NCBI RefSeq assembly: GCF_034929435.1
Contig: NZ_JAYFUM010000002.1
Coordinates: 1 to 49,098 of the forward strand
Source: Arcicella rigui
GTDB taxonomy: Bacteria; Bacteroidota; Bacteroidia; Cytophagales; Spirosomataceae
Length of the DNA: 49,098 nucleotides
Direction: 5' to 3'
The stretch's first letter is position 1; each line of letters opens with the position of its first letter. The notes under the pieces are model-generated. The model ran no database searches and was not told the origin of the DNA. It saw nothing but the letters and a program-made list of their open reading frames with translations. Positions 34,128-42,838 of this stretch are shown here, in pieces. A program made the position numbers and the translations under genes.

Positions 34128-34177
34128 AAAAAAGAGAAACGCTTGAATATATTATTCTGGCGTTTCTCTTTTTTTTG
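34128..34177. terminator. Rho-independent terminator between convergent genes
   Basis: AAAGAGAAACGC (34131-34142) pairs with GCGTTTCTCTTT (34160-34171) around a 17-nt loop, followed by a run of T residues. It ends the lipoprotein transcript. The A-run before the left arm allows use in the opposite direction by the Rpn gene. Confidence 0.8.
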
Positions 34178-34247
34178 AGGGTTTTTGTAAAACTACTTCA
34201 TGATTAAGCCCGAATTTTGGTCGAACCTAATCTTGCTCATTACATTT

Positions 34248-35084
34248 TTAAAGGTCGTTTATTTCTGATTCAGACAGTCCTGTCAAATCTGAAATATCCA
34301 AAGATGAAAGCCCTTTAAGTTTCATTTTTCTTGCAATTTTTAGAACACCTTCATTTATCCCTTCCTCAAAAGCTGAGTCAATAACACCCTTTAAGTCTCT
34401 ATATATTTTCAAACTGTTTTCATAGTTTGCCAGCTCAGTTTGTCCAAATTTTGCGAGTTCAGCTTTCTCAAATGCTTGACTAAATACTTCGTCTGTAAAT
34501 ATTGCTGGAATCGTCTGAAAATCTTCTAAATATTTGATGAAATAAAGCCATTTATCCAAACGAGTTTCAAGTTCATTTTCCTTTCTTTTGAAGTTTGGCA
34601 TTTCAAGGTAAATGAAAGTTAGTTTGTCATAAAAAGTTTTGCCATGTTGATTTTTTAATTTTATAGTATGAACAACCTCACTTTTTTCAGGTTCAGATTC
34701 ATAATCATCAAATGTAAAGTCCAAAATGCCAACACAATAAACTGCTTTCAGATTGTAATTCCATTCTCCTCTTTCAGCTTGTTCTCTAATCGGAAAAGTT
34801 GAATAGTAGATGGTTCTTTCTTTGAAATAGTTCTGCTTCGCTTTTTGAAGTTCAACTATAAATTTTTCACCTTTTTCGTTTTCGCAGTAGATGTCATAAA
34901 TGGCTTTTCTATCAAGGTCTGTTTGCCCAAGTTGTTCGTTGTTTTTAAAAGTCAAATCAACGATTTTGCCTGTGTTTGGTAACAAAGCATTCAGGAAGTC
35001 AATAAGCGATGGTTTACTGGCTTCTTCACCGAAGATTTTCTTAAAACCAAAGTCTGTAAATGGATTTACATATTTTGCCTTCAT
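34248..35084 (-). CDS. Rpn/PD-(D/E)XK nuclease family (transposase-like) protein
   Basis: A 278-residue protein of the Rpn/PDDEXK_2 family (recombination-promoting nuclease-like). The start MKAKYVNPFTDFGFKKIFG is typical. The core is IYDIYC followed by KFIVELQKAKQ, where D and the ELQ residues form the PD-(D/E)XK-type active site. The C-terminal tail (LKGLSSLDISDLTGLSESEI) is the helical repeat usual in the family. Such genes are often mobile and present in many copies; no insertion-sequence ends are visible here. A perfect -7 box lies 23 bp upstream. Confidence 0.88.
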   Translation of the reverse strand: MKAKYVNPFTDFGFKKIFGEEASKPSLIDFLNALLPNTGKIVDLTFKNNEQLGQTDLDRKAIYDIYCENEKGEKFIVELQKAKQNYFKERTIYYSTFPIREQAERGEWNYNLKAVYCVGILDFTFDDYESEPEKSEVVHTIKLKNQHGKTFYDKLTFIYLEMPNFKRKENELETRLDKWLYFIKYLEDFQTIPAIFTDEVFSQAFEKAELAKFGQTELANYENSLKIYRDLKGVIDSAFEEGINEGVLKIARKMKLKGLSSLDISDLTGLSESEINDL

Positions 35085-35106
35085 TTTTTAACTGATTGTT
35101 ATTCAG

Positions 35107-35114
35107 CAAATTTA
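35107..35114 (-). promoter_or_regulatory. Candidate -7 box of the Rpn-type nuclease gene
   Basis: TAAATTTG on the minus strand is a perfect TAnnTTTG, 23 bp upstream of the ATG. No matching -33 element is seen, so this is weak support for a promoter. Confidence 0.35.
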
Positions 35115-35262
35115 CACATTATTTATAGATGTTTGAAGCCTCTCTGAGTTTTTGAGTGTTTTTAAGTGTATTGTTCATAATGTCCTTTTGTCTAAGTTTT
35201 ATCATGCTATTGATTTCACCAATATGTATTAGGCGAAGTTTTTTTGCGAAAGGTTTGTTGTA

Positions 35263-35850
35263 TTATCTTGTTTCATCAGGTAACCAACCTAATCCTATTT
35301 GTCTGTTATGAAACCTAAAATATGAAACAATACATTTTATGCTATCTCCTTCTTTTATCCAACTGGAAAAACCAATGGGTAATTGCTTTCCATTATTAAA
35401 ATTTAAGTGTCCAATATCAATAAGCCCAATAAAGGGACAATTTTCTAAATCAACAAAAAGTCCAAATGGAACGACTTTATTTATTTTTCCCATTAGGATA
35501 GTGCCCTCTTTTATATTTTCGATAACTTCATAGAATTCTTTATATAATCTTATCTCGGTTTCATTTAAATCAGATGGATTTGAACTTAAATATAATGTTT
35601 TGGTTTCATCAACAAAGTTTTTTACCACCATTTCAATGACTGTTCCTTTTTGAGGTATTTCACTATCTATTAATTGTAAATCGGAGTCAAAAGAATTATA
35701 TACTAAGATTGATTTATACTTAGAATCTGTTTCAACTTCTACGTGATAAGTTACAAAACCTTGAATCTCAAATCTTTCGTGTCCTAAAACTACGCCAGAA
35801 ATGCGATGTCCTACTTTATGTATATTTTTCAAGATTTCGTAAGCATTCAT
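35263..35850 (-). CDS. S1-domain RNA-binding-like protein
   Basis: A 195-residue protein with one recognisable domain: an S1 fold at about 112-190 (IKEGTILMGKINKVVPFGLFVDL ... GLIDIGHL, shown here only in part). The first half (1-105) is of unknown family but looks beta-rich and may be a second OB-like fold. No secretion signal is seen. It stands alone between the nuclease and subtilase genes. RNA binding is likely by family; the target is unknown. Confidence 0.72.
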   Translation of the reverse strand: MNAYEILKNIHKVGHRISGVVLGHERFEIQGFVTYHVEVETDSKYKSILVYNSFDSDLQLIDSEIPQKGTVIEMVVKNFVDETKTLYLSSNPSDLNETEIRLYKEFYEVIENIKEGTILMGKINKVVPFGLFVDLENCPFIGLIDIGHLNFNNGKQLPIGFSSWIKEGDSIKCIVSYFRFHNRQIGLGWLPDETR

Positions 35851-36003
35851 TGTTTCTTAACTTTTCACTAAATCGCTAATATGAGAAAGTTTTGTCGTAT
35901 TTCTCTTATTTTCGTCATTTTTACTAATAATTCCTTAGCCAATTGTATCATGCCACAAGTCAGCCAAGATTAAATTTAACCATAATCAATATTCAAATAA
36001 AAC

Positions 36004-37656
36004 CTAATTAACCTTCAACACTTTCATTAAAGTACTTTTAGCATCATTACCAATGCGTAAGAAGTATGTGCCGACTGCTAAGTTTGCCAACGACATTTTG
36101 AACGTTGCTGTATTTACTTCTTGATACATTAGTGTTTTGCCTGTAATATCCATTAATGAGCTAAAATAATTACTTAATCGGCTATCCTTGATTTGAATTG
36201 TGATGTCGCTTGAGCTTGGATTGGGATATACACTAAAAAGTGAATTGTTTTCATCTTCTACCGCAAGTACAACTTCGTTGGTATTGGCTCGAACAAAATC
36301 TGGTATGCCGTAGCCCAATCTTTCATCTGGCTGATTATATTGATGTCCCGACTTTCTAATTCTTTCTATTACTTGTATGGCTGTTAAAGTTGGATTCGCT
36401 TGCCAAAATCCCGCTACCATGCCACATAAAATGGGTGAAGAAAATGAAGTTCCCTGACTGGTAATTACGTTGCCATTGGGTGAAACTACTGCCACGCTTT
36501 GTCCCATGGCCACTACATCAGGTTTTACTCTTCCATCTGACGATGGCCCAATCGAACTAAAAATGGCATAAGTATTCTGGGCATCAACCGCACCAACGGT
36601 TAAAACAGAATCGGCATCAGCAGGAGTAGAGATGTATCGCCAAGAGCCATTTCCATCATTTCCTGCACTGATAACGCAGATGATGCCCACTGAGGCTGCC
36701 CAAGCGGCAGCTTTTGCAGCAATGGTGGTTTTACCATTCATGTCTGCGTAAGTATGATTCATGGTTGCATTATCAAATTCTGTATAACCCAATGACGAAT
36801 TGATTAAGTCAACCCCAACACTATCGGCATATTCTACGGCAAAAAGCCAGTTGGCTTCTTCAATCAAGTACTCTGAGGAGGAATCTTCTGAACGTAATAA
36901 TAAAAACGAAGCTTTATAAGCCGTGCCAATCATTCCTGCAGGCGAATACGCTCCGATACATGACAATACGTTTGTGCCATGTGAGTCATCATCGTAAACA
37001 GATTGATTATTTTCTACAAAATCATACGTGCCTACTATTCTATTTTCATCAAAAATTGGTTTTAAGGCTGTAATCGTATTGGCATTTCTGAAACCAGCAT
37101 CCAGAATCGCAATCAACATTCCTTCTCCTCTAAAGCCTTCATCGTGCATTTTATCTACACCAATCATTTTGTTTTGGGTGGTTGCCAAACCGTAGTCGAG
37201 AGAATTGGTGGCTAAGGTTTCAAATTTGCTTGCTTTTCGTCCGCTTCTTGTTGCAGGGTTGTCGAGAGCCATATTTACAGCTAAACCTTTTACAGAAGAA
37301 AGTGATAAAACCGAGGATAAAACGGTGGACGAACATTGAATTAATGCGGCATTCATCCATCTGGAAGTATAAATTACTTTCGCTCCTGTGTTTTTTACAG
37401 CTTGTAAGTAGGCTGGATTTACGGGTAAATCTTTGCTGGTAAAGGCAATTTTTTGTCTTTCTCGGCGAGCAACAGAACGTTGTGAAAGGAAAGCCAAAGG
37501 CTTATCGGTAGAATAAGGGGAATTATTTTTGTCTTTGAAAACGACCAAATATTTACCAGCAGTTTGTGAAAAGGTTAATTTCGGAAAGAAAAACAGGAGA
37601 GAAGTTATCAAGTATAAACTTCTTAAAAAGGATAAATGTATTTTATTCTGTTCCAT
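36004..37656 (-). CDS. Subtilisin-like S8 protease with T9SS sorting domain
   Basis: A 550-residue secreted serine protease. A signal peptide (1-30, ending FSQ) is followed by a prodomain (about 31-140) and the catalytic domain: D186 in AILDAGF, H226 in DSHGTNV, oxyanion N333 in SAGNDG and S404 in GTSFSSP. The last 75 residues (SVYPNPSSSDITI ... GTYFLRIG ... MKVLKVN) are a type A T9SS C-terminal domain, so the protein is exported by the type IX system and fixed to or released from the surface. The start overlaps the end of the lipoprotein gene by 14 bp. Confidence 0.95.
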   Translation of the reverse strand: MEQNKIHLSFLRSLYLITSLLFFFPKLTFSQTAGKYLVVFKDKNNSPYSTDKPLAFLSQRSVARRERQKIAFTSKDLPVNPAYLQAVKNTGAKVIYTSRWMNAALIQCSSTVLSSVLSLSSVKGLAVNMALDNPATRSGRKASKFETLATNSLDYGLATTQNKMIGVDKMHDEGFRGEGMLIAILDAGFRNANTITALKPIFDENRIVGTYDFVENNQSVYDDDSHGTNVLSCIGAYSPAGMIGTAYKASFLLLRSEDSSSEYLIEEANWLFAVEYADSVGVDLINSSLGYTEFDNATMNHTYADMNGKTTIAAKAAAWAASVGIICVISAGNDGNGSWRYISTPADADSVLTVGAVDAQNTYAIFSSIGPSSDGRVKPDVVAMGQSVAVVSPNGNVITSQGTSFSSPILCGMVAGFWQANPTLTAIQVIERIRKSGHQYNQPDERLGYGIPDFVRANTNEVVLAVEDENNSLFSVYPNPSSSDITIQIKDSRLSNYFSSLMDITGKTLMYQEVNTATFKMSLANLAVGTYFLRIGNDAKSTLMKVLKVN

Positions 37657-38350
37657 AATCTTTGATTTTCATACGAATACTTTTTCCAAAATCTATCTTA
37701 TTTTTCCCGATGCAATCTGCTTTACTACAATAAGTAATACTTTTATTTTCTGCATAAATCAAACCAATTCCTTCGGCATAAACTTCCATTCTTTTATTTA
37801 AATCAACCAAAGTAGAATCATTTTGTTGAACGATAGTTACTGTTTTAGGAAATACTTTGTTGTCGATACTAAAAGCTTGATGAAGGTTTTTTACAGTATA
37901 ATCATCTTTCCCTAAAGCATTATAGGCGTTTCCATTCCATGTCTGATTTTCGGAAAGTGGAAATACAAATTTTACAAAAGTTTGGTTGTTTTCGGTTTTT
38001 AAAGCTTCATTACCTCGTTTTTTAGCGGTAAAAACTGCCTCAATTTGCCATATTTCCTTATCATTGTTTCTTCGATAACGCTCGATTCTGAGGCTTTCTT
38101 GTCTGTCTAAATCTGTAAAGAAAGTAGCTACCAATTCTTTGATTTGATAGTTTTTAATAGTAGGCTCTTGCGTGATATAGTATTCTATTTCTTGCACTTC
38201 ATACGTAGTAAATTGTTTTATGGAAGTATAGAAATAAGACATTCCTGTTTCTGGCGGAGCAACACATTCGCAGTCTCGAATGGTATTTTTACAAGCAATA
38301 AATCCCAGAAAACCAATGAGAAGACAGTATGACAGAGATTTTCGTTGCAT
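37643..38350 (-). CDS. Lipoprotein of unknown function
   Basis: I chose the ATG at 38350 (MQRKSLSYCLLIGFLGFIAC), which gives a lipobox with C20; the longer frame adds 21 residues of no visible use. The mature part (about 215 residues) starts with a cysteine-rich stretch (CECVAPPE) and then has beta-strand-like segments (FVFPLSENQTWNGNAYNALG). I do not recognise the family. Its end overlaps the start of the T9SS subtilase gene by 14 bp, so the two are probably made together; it might help fold or hold the protease. Confidence 0.68.
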   Translation of the reverse strand: MQRKSLSYCLLIGFLGFIACKNTIRDCECVAPPETGMSYFYTSIKQFTTYEVQEIEYYITQEPTIKNYQIKELVATFFTDLDRQESLRIERYRRNNDKEIWQIEAVFTAKKRGNEALKTENNQTFVKFVFPLSENQTWNGNAYNALGKDDYTVKNLHQAFSIDNKVFPKTVTIVQQNDSTLVDLNKRMEVYAEGIGLIYAENKSITYCSKADCIGKNKIDFGKSIRMKIKDYGTE

Positions 38351-38423
38351 TTGGTTAAATAGAGGAAAGAATAGGTAAATGTGTGTCGAATTCTGTAATG
38401 ATTTGAAAGACAAGATAATACAA

Positions 38424-38457
38424 AAACGCCAGTCAAAGATGAGCTTGACTGGCGTTT
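38424..38457 (-). terminator. Terminator hairpin downstream of the M61 peptidase gene
   Basis: AAACGCCAGTCAA (38424-38436) and TTGACTGGCGTTT (38445-38457) are exact inverse copies around an 8-nt loop, 13 bp past the M61 stop codon. A short T-rich stretch follows on the minus strand. Confidence 0.75.
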
Positions 38458-38469
38458 GCGATTATTTTT

Positions 38470-40341
38470 TTATTTTTCTTCTGGACTTAACCATGCTTTA
38501 CGAAGTTTGATTTGGGCTTCGCTTGGATTTTGAACAGGAAGTAGAAGATTTTTCTCGGTTACTTCTGGAATAAAGAGTTTTGCCGTTAATGTTTTTTCTA
38601 CTTTTTTGTCGCCATCTTTTCTTAAAATTACATAAGTGATGTCGTCTGTTTCTTTGCTATTCGTATTAAAATCTAAACGAGTTGCTCTGAAATTGGCTAA
38701 ATCTAAAGGTTTTCCGTTCAATGAAACTAATTCGTCACCAGCTTTAAAACCTAATTTTGCTCCGAAACTATCAATTCCTTCGTCGTCGATAATGAAAATA
38801 CCTTTTGTTTCAGGATTGATTCCCAAATTGTAAATTGAGAAACCTAAGCTTTTTTCAAATTTCTTATTGGTCTTTTTAAAGCTAATACCAACGCTATTGA
38901 AGGTTTCTTCTAAAGGTAATGGTTGCTTTCCTTCTACATAATTCGTGAAAAACTGACGAATTTCTGGCATTTTTGATACTTCTACGATTTTATCAAAAAG
39001 CTCTTCATCATCGAACGATTTATCTTTTCCATAGTATTTTGATAAATCTCTCATCAAATTCTGAGTACCGTATTTCCCGTCCGACAATTGACGTAATTTA
39101 ATGTCTAAACACAAGCCAATCAATGCACCTTTTTCATACACATTTTGGTATTGCTCTTTGTATTTATCCAAAACATCAGCCGACATTACAGTAAACGGCA
39201 AATCGTCTTGATAACGCTCATACATGCTAATAATCTTACCACGAAGCATACTGATATAAGTCGGTAAGTCGATTAAATCATATTTAGCCTGCATGTGTCC
39301 AGCGGCATATTCTGTAAGTCCTTCGTACAACCAAAGATGTTTTGACATTTTTGGTTTATTGAAATCAAAATCTCCGATTTCTTTTGAGTGAATACTCAAA
39401 GGCGTAACGATATGAAAAAACTCGTGAGCACAAACATCTTTTACGGTTTGCGAAAGCTCGTCAGACGTAGATTCTGGTAAGTAATAAAACGACGAGTACG
39501 AGTGTTCTAAAGCACCATAGCTACCGTTTTTCAAATTATCCGACAAAACGATTAAGAACGCATATTTTTTAATCGGCAAAGTACCACCTAAATACTCTTT
39601 CTGAGCTTCTAAAAGTGTTTTTACATTCTCCGCAATTTCAGCAGAACTTGCTTTTTTGTTAGGTGAATAAACCGAAATTAAAATATCCGAACCACCAACT
39701 TTTAAAATGGTTGTATCTGGTTTTGTGTACATAATCGGTGCATCTACTAAATCATTGTAGTTTGAAACACTGAAAACATCTTGTTTATCGTCCGATTTTG
39801 TAGTCGAAAGTGACGAAGCTCCATAAAAACCATTTGGCTTAGTGAAGGTAAGGTCGAAGGTAGTTTTCTTTAGATTATCAAAATATCCAAAGAAACCATG
39901 TGTATTGATGGCGAATAATTTATTCTCTTCGATGTCAGTTCCAGCAGGTTCAAAAATGTACTCACCTTTTACTTCTGGCGAATCCCAAGTATCATCTACC
40001 AAGTAAGCAATTTTAAATAACTTTTTTGCTCCTTTGATTTTGTAACTGTTCACATCTAATTTATCTACTACTAAAGCTTTTCCTTTATCGTCAAAGGCTT
40101 TAAAATCAGAGATATATCTACCAAAATCATAATTGGCATAAGTACCAGGAACAATTTTAGGAAAATTATAAATTACTTCATCTTTTGAGATTTTAGGCGT
40201 AATCAATGATACTTCTAATTTATCATTCTGGACTTTAGTTAAATCAATATAAAATTGATAATTGGTGTTTTGTGAAACTTTTTGAGCAAAAGAATTTAGA
40301 CATAATAACAGTGCCCAGAGTGTTAGGATTTTAATTTTCAT
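38470..40341 (-). CDS. M61-family metallopeptidase with PDZ domain
   Basis: A 623-residue exported zinc peptidase (glycyl-aminopeptidase family). Signal peptide 1-20 (ending SFAQ). The N-terminal M61 beta domain is followed by the active site HEFFH at 306-310, with the third ligand E340 in WLYEGLTEY. A PDZ domain covers about 500-590 (GIFIIDDEGIDSFGAKLGFKAGDELV, quoted only in part: AKLGFKAGDELVSLNG). It is flanked by hairpin terminators on both sides, so it is monocistronic. Confidence 0.93.
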   Translation of the reverse strand: MKIKILTLWALLLCLNSFAQKVSQNTNYQFYIDLTKVQNDKLEVSLITPKISKDEVIYNFPKIVPGTYANYDFGRYISDFKAFDDKGKALVVDKLDVNSYKIKGAKKLFKIAYLVDDTWDSPEVKGEYIFEPAGTDIEENKLFAINTHGFFGYFDNLKKTTFDLTFTKPNGFYGASSLSTTKSDDKQDVFSVSNYNDLVDAPIMYTKPDTTILKVGGSDILISVYSPNKKASSAEIAENVKTLLEAQKEYLGGTLPIKKYAFLIVLSDNLKNGSYGALEHSYSSFYYLPESTSDELSQTVKDVCAHEFFHIVTPLSIHSKEIGDFDFNKPKMSKHLWLYEGLTEYAAGHMQAKYDLIDLPTYISMLRGKIISMYERYQDDLPFTVMSADVLDKYKEQYQNVYEKGALIGLCLDIKLRQLSDGKYGTQNLMRDLSKYYGKDKSFDDEELFDKIVEVSKMPEIRQFFTNYVEGKQPLPLEETFNSVGISFKKTNKKFEKSLGFSIYNLGINPETKGIFIIDDEGIDSFGAKLGFKAGDELVSLNGKPLDLANFRATRLDFNTNSKETDDITYVILRKDGDKKVEKTLTAKLFIPEVTEKNLLLPVQNPSEAQIKLRKAWLSPEEK

Positions 40342-40376
40342 TGTTTGTATTTGAATGGTTGGAATAAAATAGCAAT

Positions 40377-40398
40377 AATACCTTTATTGTAAGGTATT
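40377..40398 (-). terminator. Hairpin abutting the lipocalin-like lipoprotein stop codon
   Basis: AATACCTT (40377-40384) and AAGGTATT (40391-40398) form a perfect 8-bp stem around a 6-nt loop, directly after the stop codon at 40399-40401. A moderately T-rich stretch follows. Confidence 0.5.
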
Positions 40399-40980
40399 TT
40401 ATCGTTTCAAAGAAATGGTTGTTTGTAAAGAGGTAGCTTGATTGGCTTCTACGGCATTACCTTTTATCTGAATAACATAATAACCGACGACTAAGTAAAG
40501 AAAGTCTGTAAAACCATCAGTTTCGATTTCTCCATTCGCATCGGCAACTAATTTTTTATAAGCTAATTTTAAATCAGTGGATGTTAAGGATGCAATCTGA
40601 TACGTTATTACTTGATATTTTCCATCAAAACCTACGTTTTGTGTCGAAGTAAGCGTGACTGATTTTTTATCACTCGACATATTCCATTTCCCTCTGTCAT
40701 CACCTGCAATATAAGTACTGTCACTTTTAAATTCATAAGCATACAAGGAAGCGATAGAATCAGTTGTTGCAGTATTATTTCCTGAGAACTTTTTGATTTC
40801 ATCTAAGGTAGCTTCATAGCTTTTGACGTTTGTTACTGCTCCTAAACTATTGAATTTCCACTGTCCGATGATACTTACTTCAGTAGGAGCGGGAGTTACA
40901 TTAGGGCTGAATCCTTCTTCACAACTTGTGAGGTAGAAGAATGAAAGGATGGAGAATAGAATTAGAGTTAATTTTTTCAT
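40399..40980 (-). CDS. Lipocalin-like lipoprotein
   Basis: The ATG at 40980 begins a clear lipoprotein signal peptide (MKKLTLILFSILSFFYLTSC, C20). The mature part starts with acidic EEGFSPN, then has a lipocalin-like opening (IIGQWKFNSLG) and beta strands with alternating KWNMSSDKKSVTL patterns, as in many small Bacteroidota lipoproteins. Length 193 residues. It stands alone between terminators. The ligand is unknown, and the fold assignment rests on general pattern. Confidence 0.65.
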   Translation of the reverse strand: MKKLTLILFSILSFFYLTSCEEGFSPNVTPAPTEVSIIGQWKFNSLGAVTNVKSYEATLDEIKKFSGNNTATTDSIASLYAYEFKSDSTYIAGDDRGKWNMSSDKKSVTLTSTQNVGFDGKYQVITYQIASLTSTDLKLAYKKLVADANGEIETDGFTDFLYLVVGYYVIQIKGNAVEANQATSLQTTISLKR

Positions 40981-41071
40981 GTGGAGAATTATTTTTTGAT
41001 AAAACACAAATTAAACATTAAGTTTTTAAAATACACTTAAAACTTATTAAACGGTCAGGAAATATGATAAA

Positions 41072-41100
41072 AGAAAAAAGCCCGAAAAAATTCGGACTTT
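41072..41100 (-). terminator. Rho-independent terminator downstream of guaA
   Basis: On the minus strand AGTCCGAA pairs with TTCGGGCT (one G-T pair) around a short T loop, followed by TTTTTTCTT. It lies about 90 bp past the guaA stop codon. Confidence 0.65.
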
Positions 41101-41187
41101 CTTCTTTTGAAAGTATTGAGGAATTTGTTTAAAAGTGTGTAGTACATTTTAAAGTTCCTCATTCAACATTTAGTACTCTTCGTTCAT

Positions 41188-42717
41188 TTATTCCCACTCA
41201 ATCGTTGCTGGTGGTTTTGATGAAATATCGTAAACTACTCTGTTTACGCCTTTTACTTTATTGATAATTTCGTTAGAAATTTCTGCTAAAAACTCATAAG
41301 GTAAATGACACCAGTCAGCCGTCATACCGTCAACAGATGAAACCGCTCTTAACGCTACTACTCTTTCATAAGTACGCTCATCGCCCATTACACCTACTGA
41401 CTGAATCGGTAATAACATCGCACCTGCTTGCCAAACGTTGTTGTACAAGCCTTTATTTTTCAAACCATTGATAAAAATGGCATCAACTTCTTGAAGAATC
41501 TGTACTTTTTCGGGAGTAATATCTCCTAAAATTCTGATTCCCAAACCCGGCCCTGGGAATGGATGACGACCCAAAATAAAGTCTGGAATTTCTAAAGTTC
41601 TACCTACCAAACGTACTTCGTCTTTGAACAAAGTTTTAAGTGGCTCAACAATTTTCAATTTCATATAATCAGGTAAACCGCCAACGTTGTGGTGAGATTT
41701 AATCGTTTGTGAAGGCCCTCCACTAACGGAAACTGATTCAATAATATCTGGATAAATTGTACCTTGTCCCAACCATTTTACGTCTTCAATTAAATGAGAT
41801 TCTTGGTCGAAAACGTCGATAAATACTTTACCGATGGCTTTACGTTTAGCTTCTGGGTCTGTCAAGCCTGCTAATGCCGAATAGAATTGTTCTTTTGCAT
41901 CAACACCTTTTACATTCAAACCAAGATTTTTGTATGATTCAAGAACGTCTTCAAATTCATTTTTTCTCAGCAAACCGTTGTCAACAAAAATACAGTAAAG
42001 GTTTTTGCCAATCGCTTTGTGAATCAACACAGCAGCAACTGAGCTATCTACACCGCCAGAAAGTCCTAAAACTACTTTATCTTCGCCCAATTGTGCTTTT
42101 AATTCAGCAACAGTTGTATCAACAAATGAATCTGCCGTCCAATCTTGTGAACATCCACAAACGCCAATCACGAAGTTTTTCAACATCGTTTTTCCTTCTA
42201 AAGAGTGCGTTACTTCTGGGTGAAATTGAATCCCATAAGTTTGTTCGCCTTTGATATGGAAAGCGGCAATTTTTACTGATTCTGTTGAACCAATGATTTC
42301 AAAATCTTCTGGAATCGACATGATGGTATCACCGTGCGACATCCAAACCTGGTTATTTTCAGAAACATCGTTCAAAATTGGATTTTCGGCTACTTTTTGC
42401 AATTTAGCTCTTCCGTACTCACGATGTCCAGAATTATATACTTCTCCACCGCCTGTGTAAGCCAATAATTGAGCTCCGTAGCAAATACCCAATACAGGTA
42501 ATTTACCTCTAAAAAGGCTCAAATCCACCCTTGGAGAGTCTTCATCACGGACAGAACAAGGGCTACCTGAAAGAATAACGCCTTTTACGTCATCGCCGAT
42601 TGTTGGAATTTTATTGAAAGGATGTATTTCGCAATAAATATTAAGTTCACGAACTCTACGAGCAATTAACTGAGTGACTTGTGAACCAAAGTCGAGGATA
42701 AGAATTTTTTCGGACAT
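41188..42717 (-). CDS. guaA: GMP synthase (glutamine-hydrolysing)
   Basis: A 509-residue enzyme making GMP from XMP. The class I amidotransferase domain (1-195) has nucleophile C79 in GICYGAQ and the His/Glu pair in FHPEVTHS. The ATP-pyrophosphatase domain has the P-loop LGLSGGVDSS (about 216-225). The C-terminal dimerisation domain ends in PPATIEWE, as usual. It is a single gene with its own terminator; its downstream and upstream neighbours are unrelated. Confidence 0.98.
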   Translation of the reverse strand: MSEKILILDFGSQVTQLIARRVRELNIYCEIHPFNKIPTIGDDVKGVILSGSPCSVRDEDSPRVDLSLFRGKLPVLGICYGAQLLAYTGGGEVYNSGHREYGRAKLQKVAENPILNDVSENNQVWMSHGDTIMSIPEDFEIIGSTESVKIAAFHIKGEQTYGIQFHPEVTHSLEGKTMLKNFVIGVCGCSQDWTADSFVDTTVAELKAQLGEDKVVLGLSGGVDSSVAAVLIHKAIGKNLYCIFVDNGLLRKNEFEDVLESYKNLGLNVKGVDAKEQFYSALAGLTDPEAKRKAIGKVFIDVFDQESHLIEDVKWLGQGTIYPDIIESVSVSGGPSQTIKSHHNVGGLPDYMKLKIVEPLKTLFKDEVRLVGRTLEIPDFILGRHPFPGPGLGIRILGDITPEKVQILQEVDAIFINGLKNKGLYNNVWQAGAMLLPIQSVGVMGDERTYERVVALRAVSSVDGMTADWCHLPYEFLAEISNEIINKVKGVNRVVYDISSKPPATIEWE

Positions 42718-42719
42718 TT

Positions 42720-42750
42720 TTCGATTTCGGATTGCTGCTTTCGGAAGACA
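42720..42750. repeat. GATTTCGG-type word repeat upstream of guaA
   Basis: TTTCGGATTGCTGCTTTCGG at 42726-42745 is close to the stretch TTTCGGATTTCTGCTTTTGG at 9975-9994 in the gap after the first MBOAT gene. Two positions 33 kb apart thus share a 20-nt sequence with few changes, both adjacent to an MBOAT gene. Confidence 0.55.
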
Positions 42751-42783
42751 AAACGCTGTCTCTTGAAAACTTTGCTAAAAAAT

Positions 42784-42814
42784 AAACCGCAAATTTGGGG
42801 AAAATTTGCGGTTT
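42784..42814 (-). terminator. Terminator downstream of the second MBOAT gene
   Basis: AAACCGCAAATTT (42784-42796) and AAATTTGCGGTTT (42802-42814) form a perfect 13-bp stem with a 5-nt loop, followed on the minus strand by TATTTTTTAG. It lies 24 bp past the MBOAT stop codon. Confidence 0.8.
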
Positions 42815-42838
42815 TGAAGTAATATATTTTACTTTTTT

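Noticed and set aside
34248..35084. Rpn-type gene as part of an insertion sequence
   Set aside because: I found no terminal inverted repeats or target duplications around it; only the family name is transposase-like.
41874..42254. 126-codon frame opposite guaA
   Set aside because: It is a shadow of a strongly conserved gene with no features of its own.
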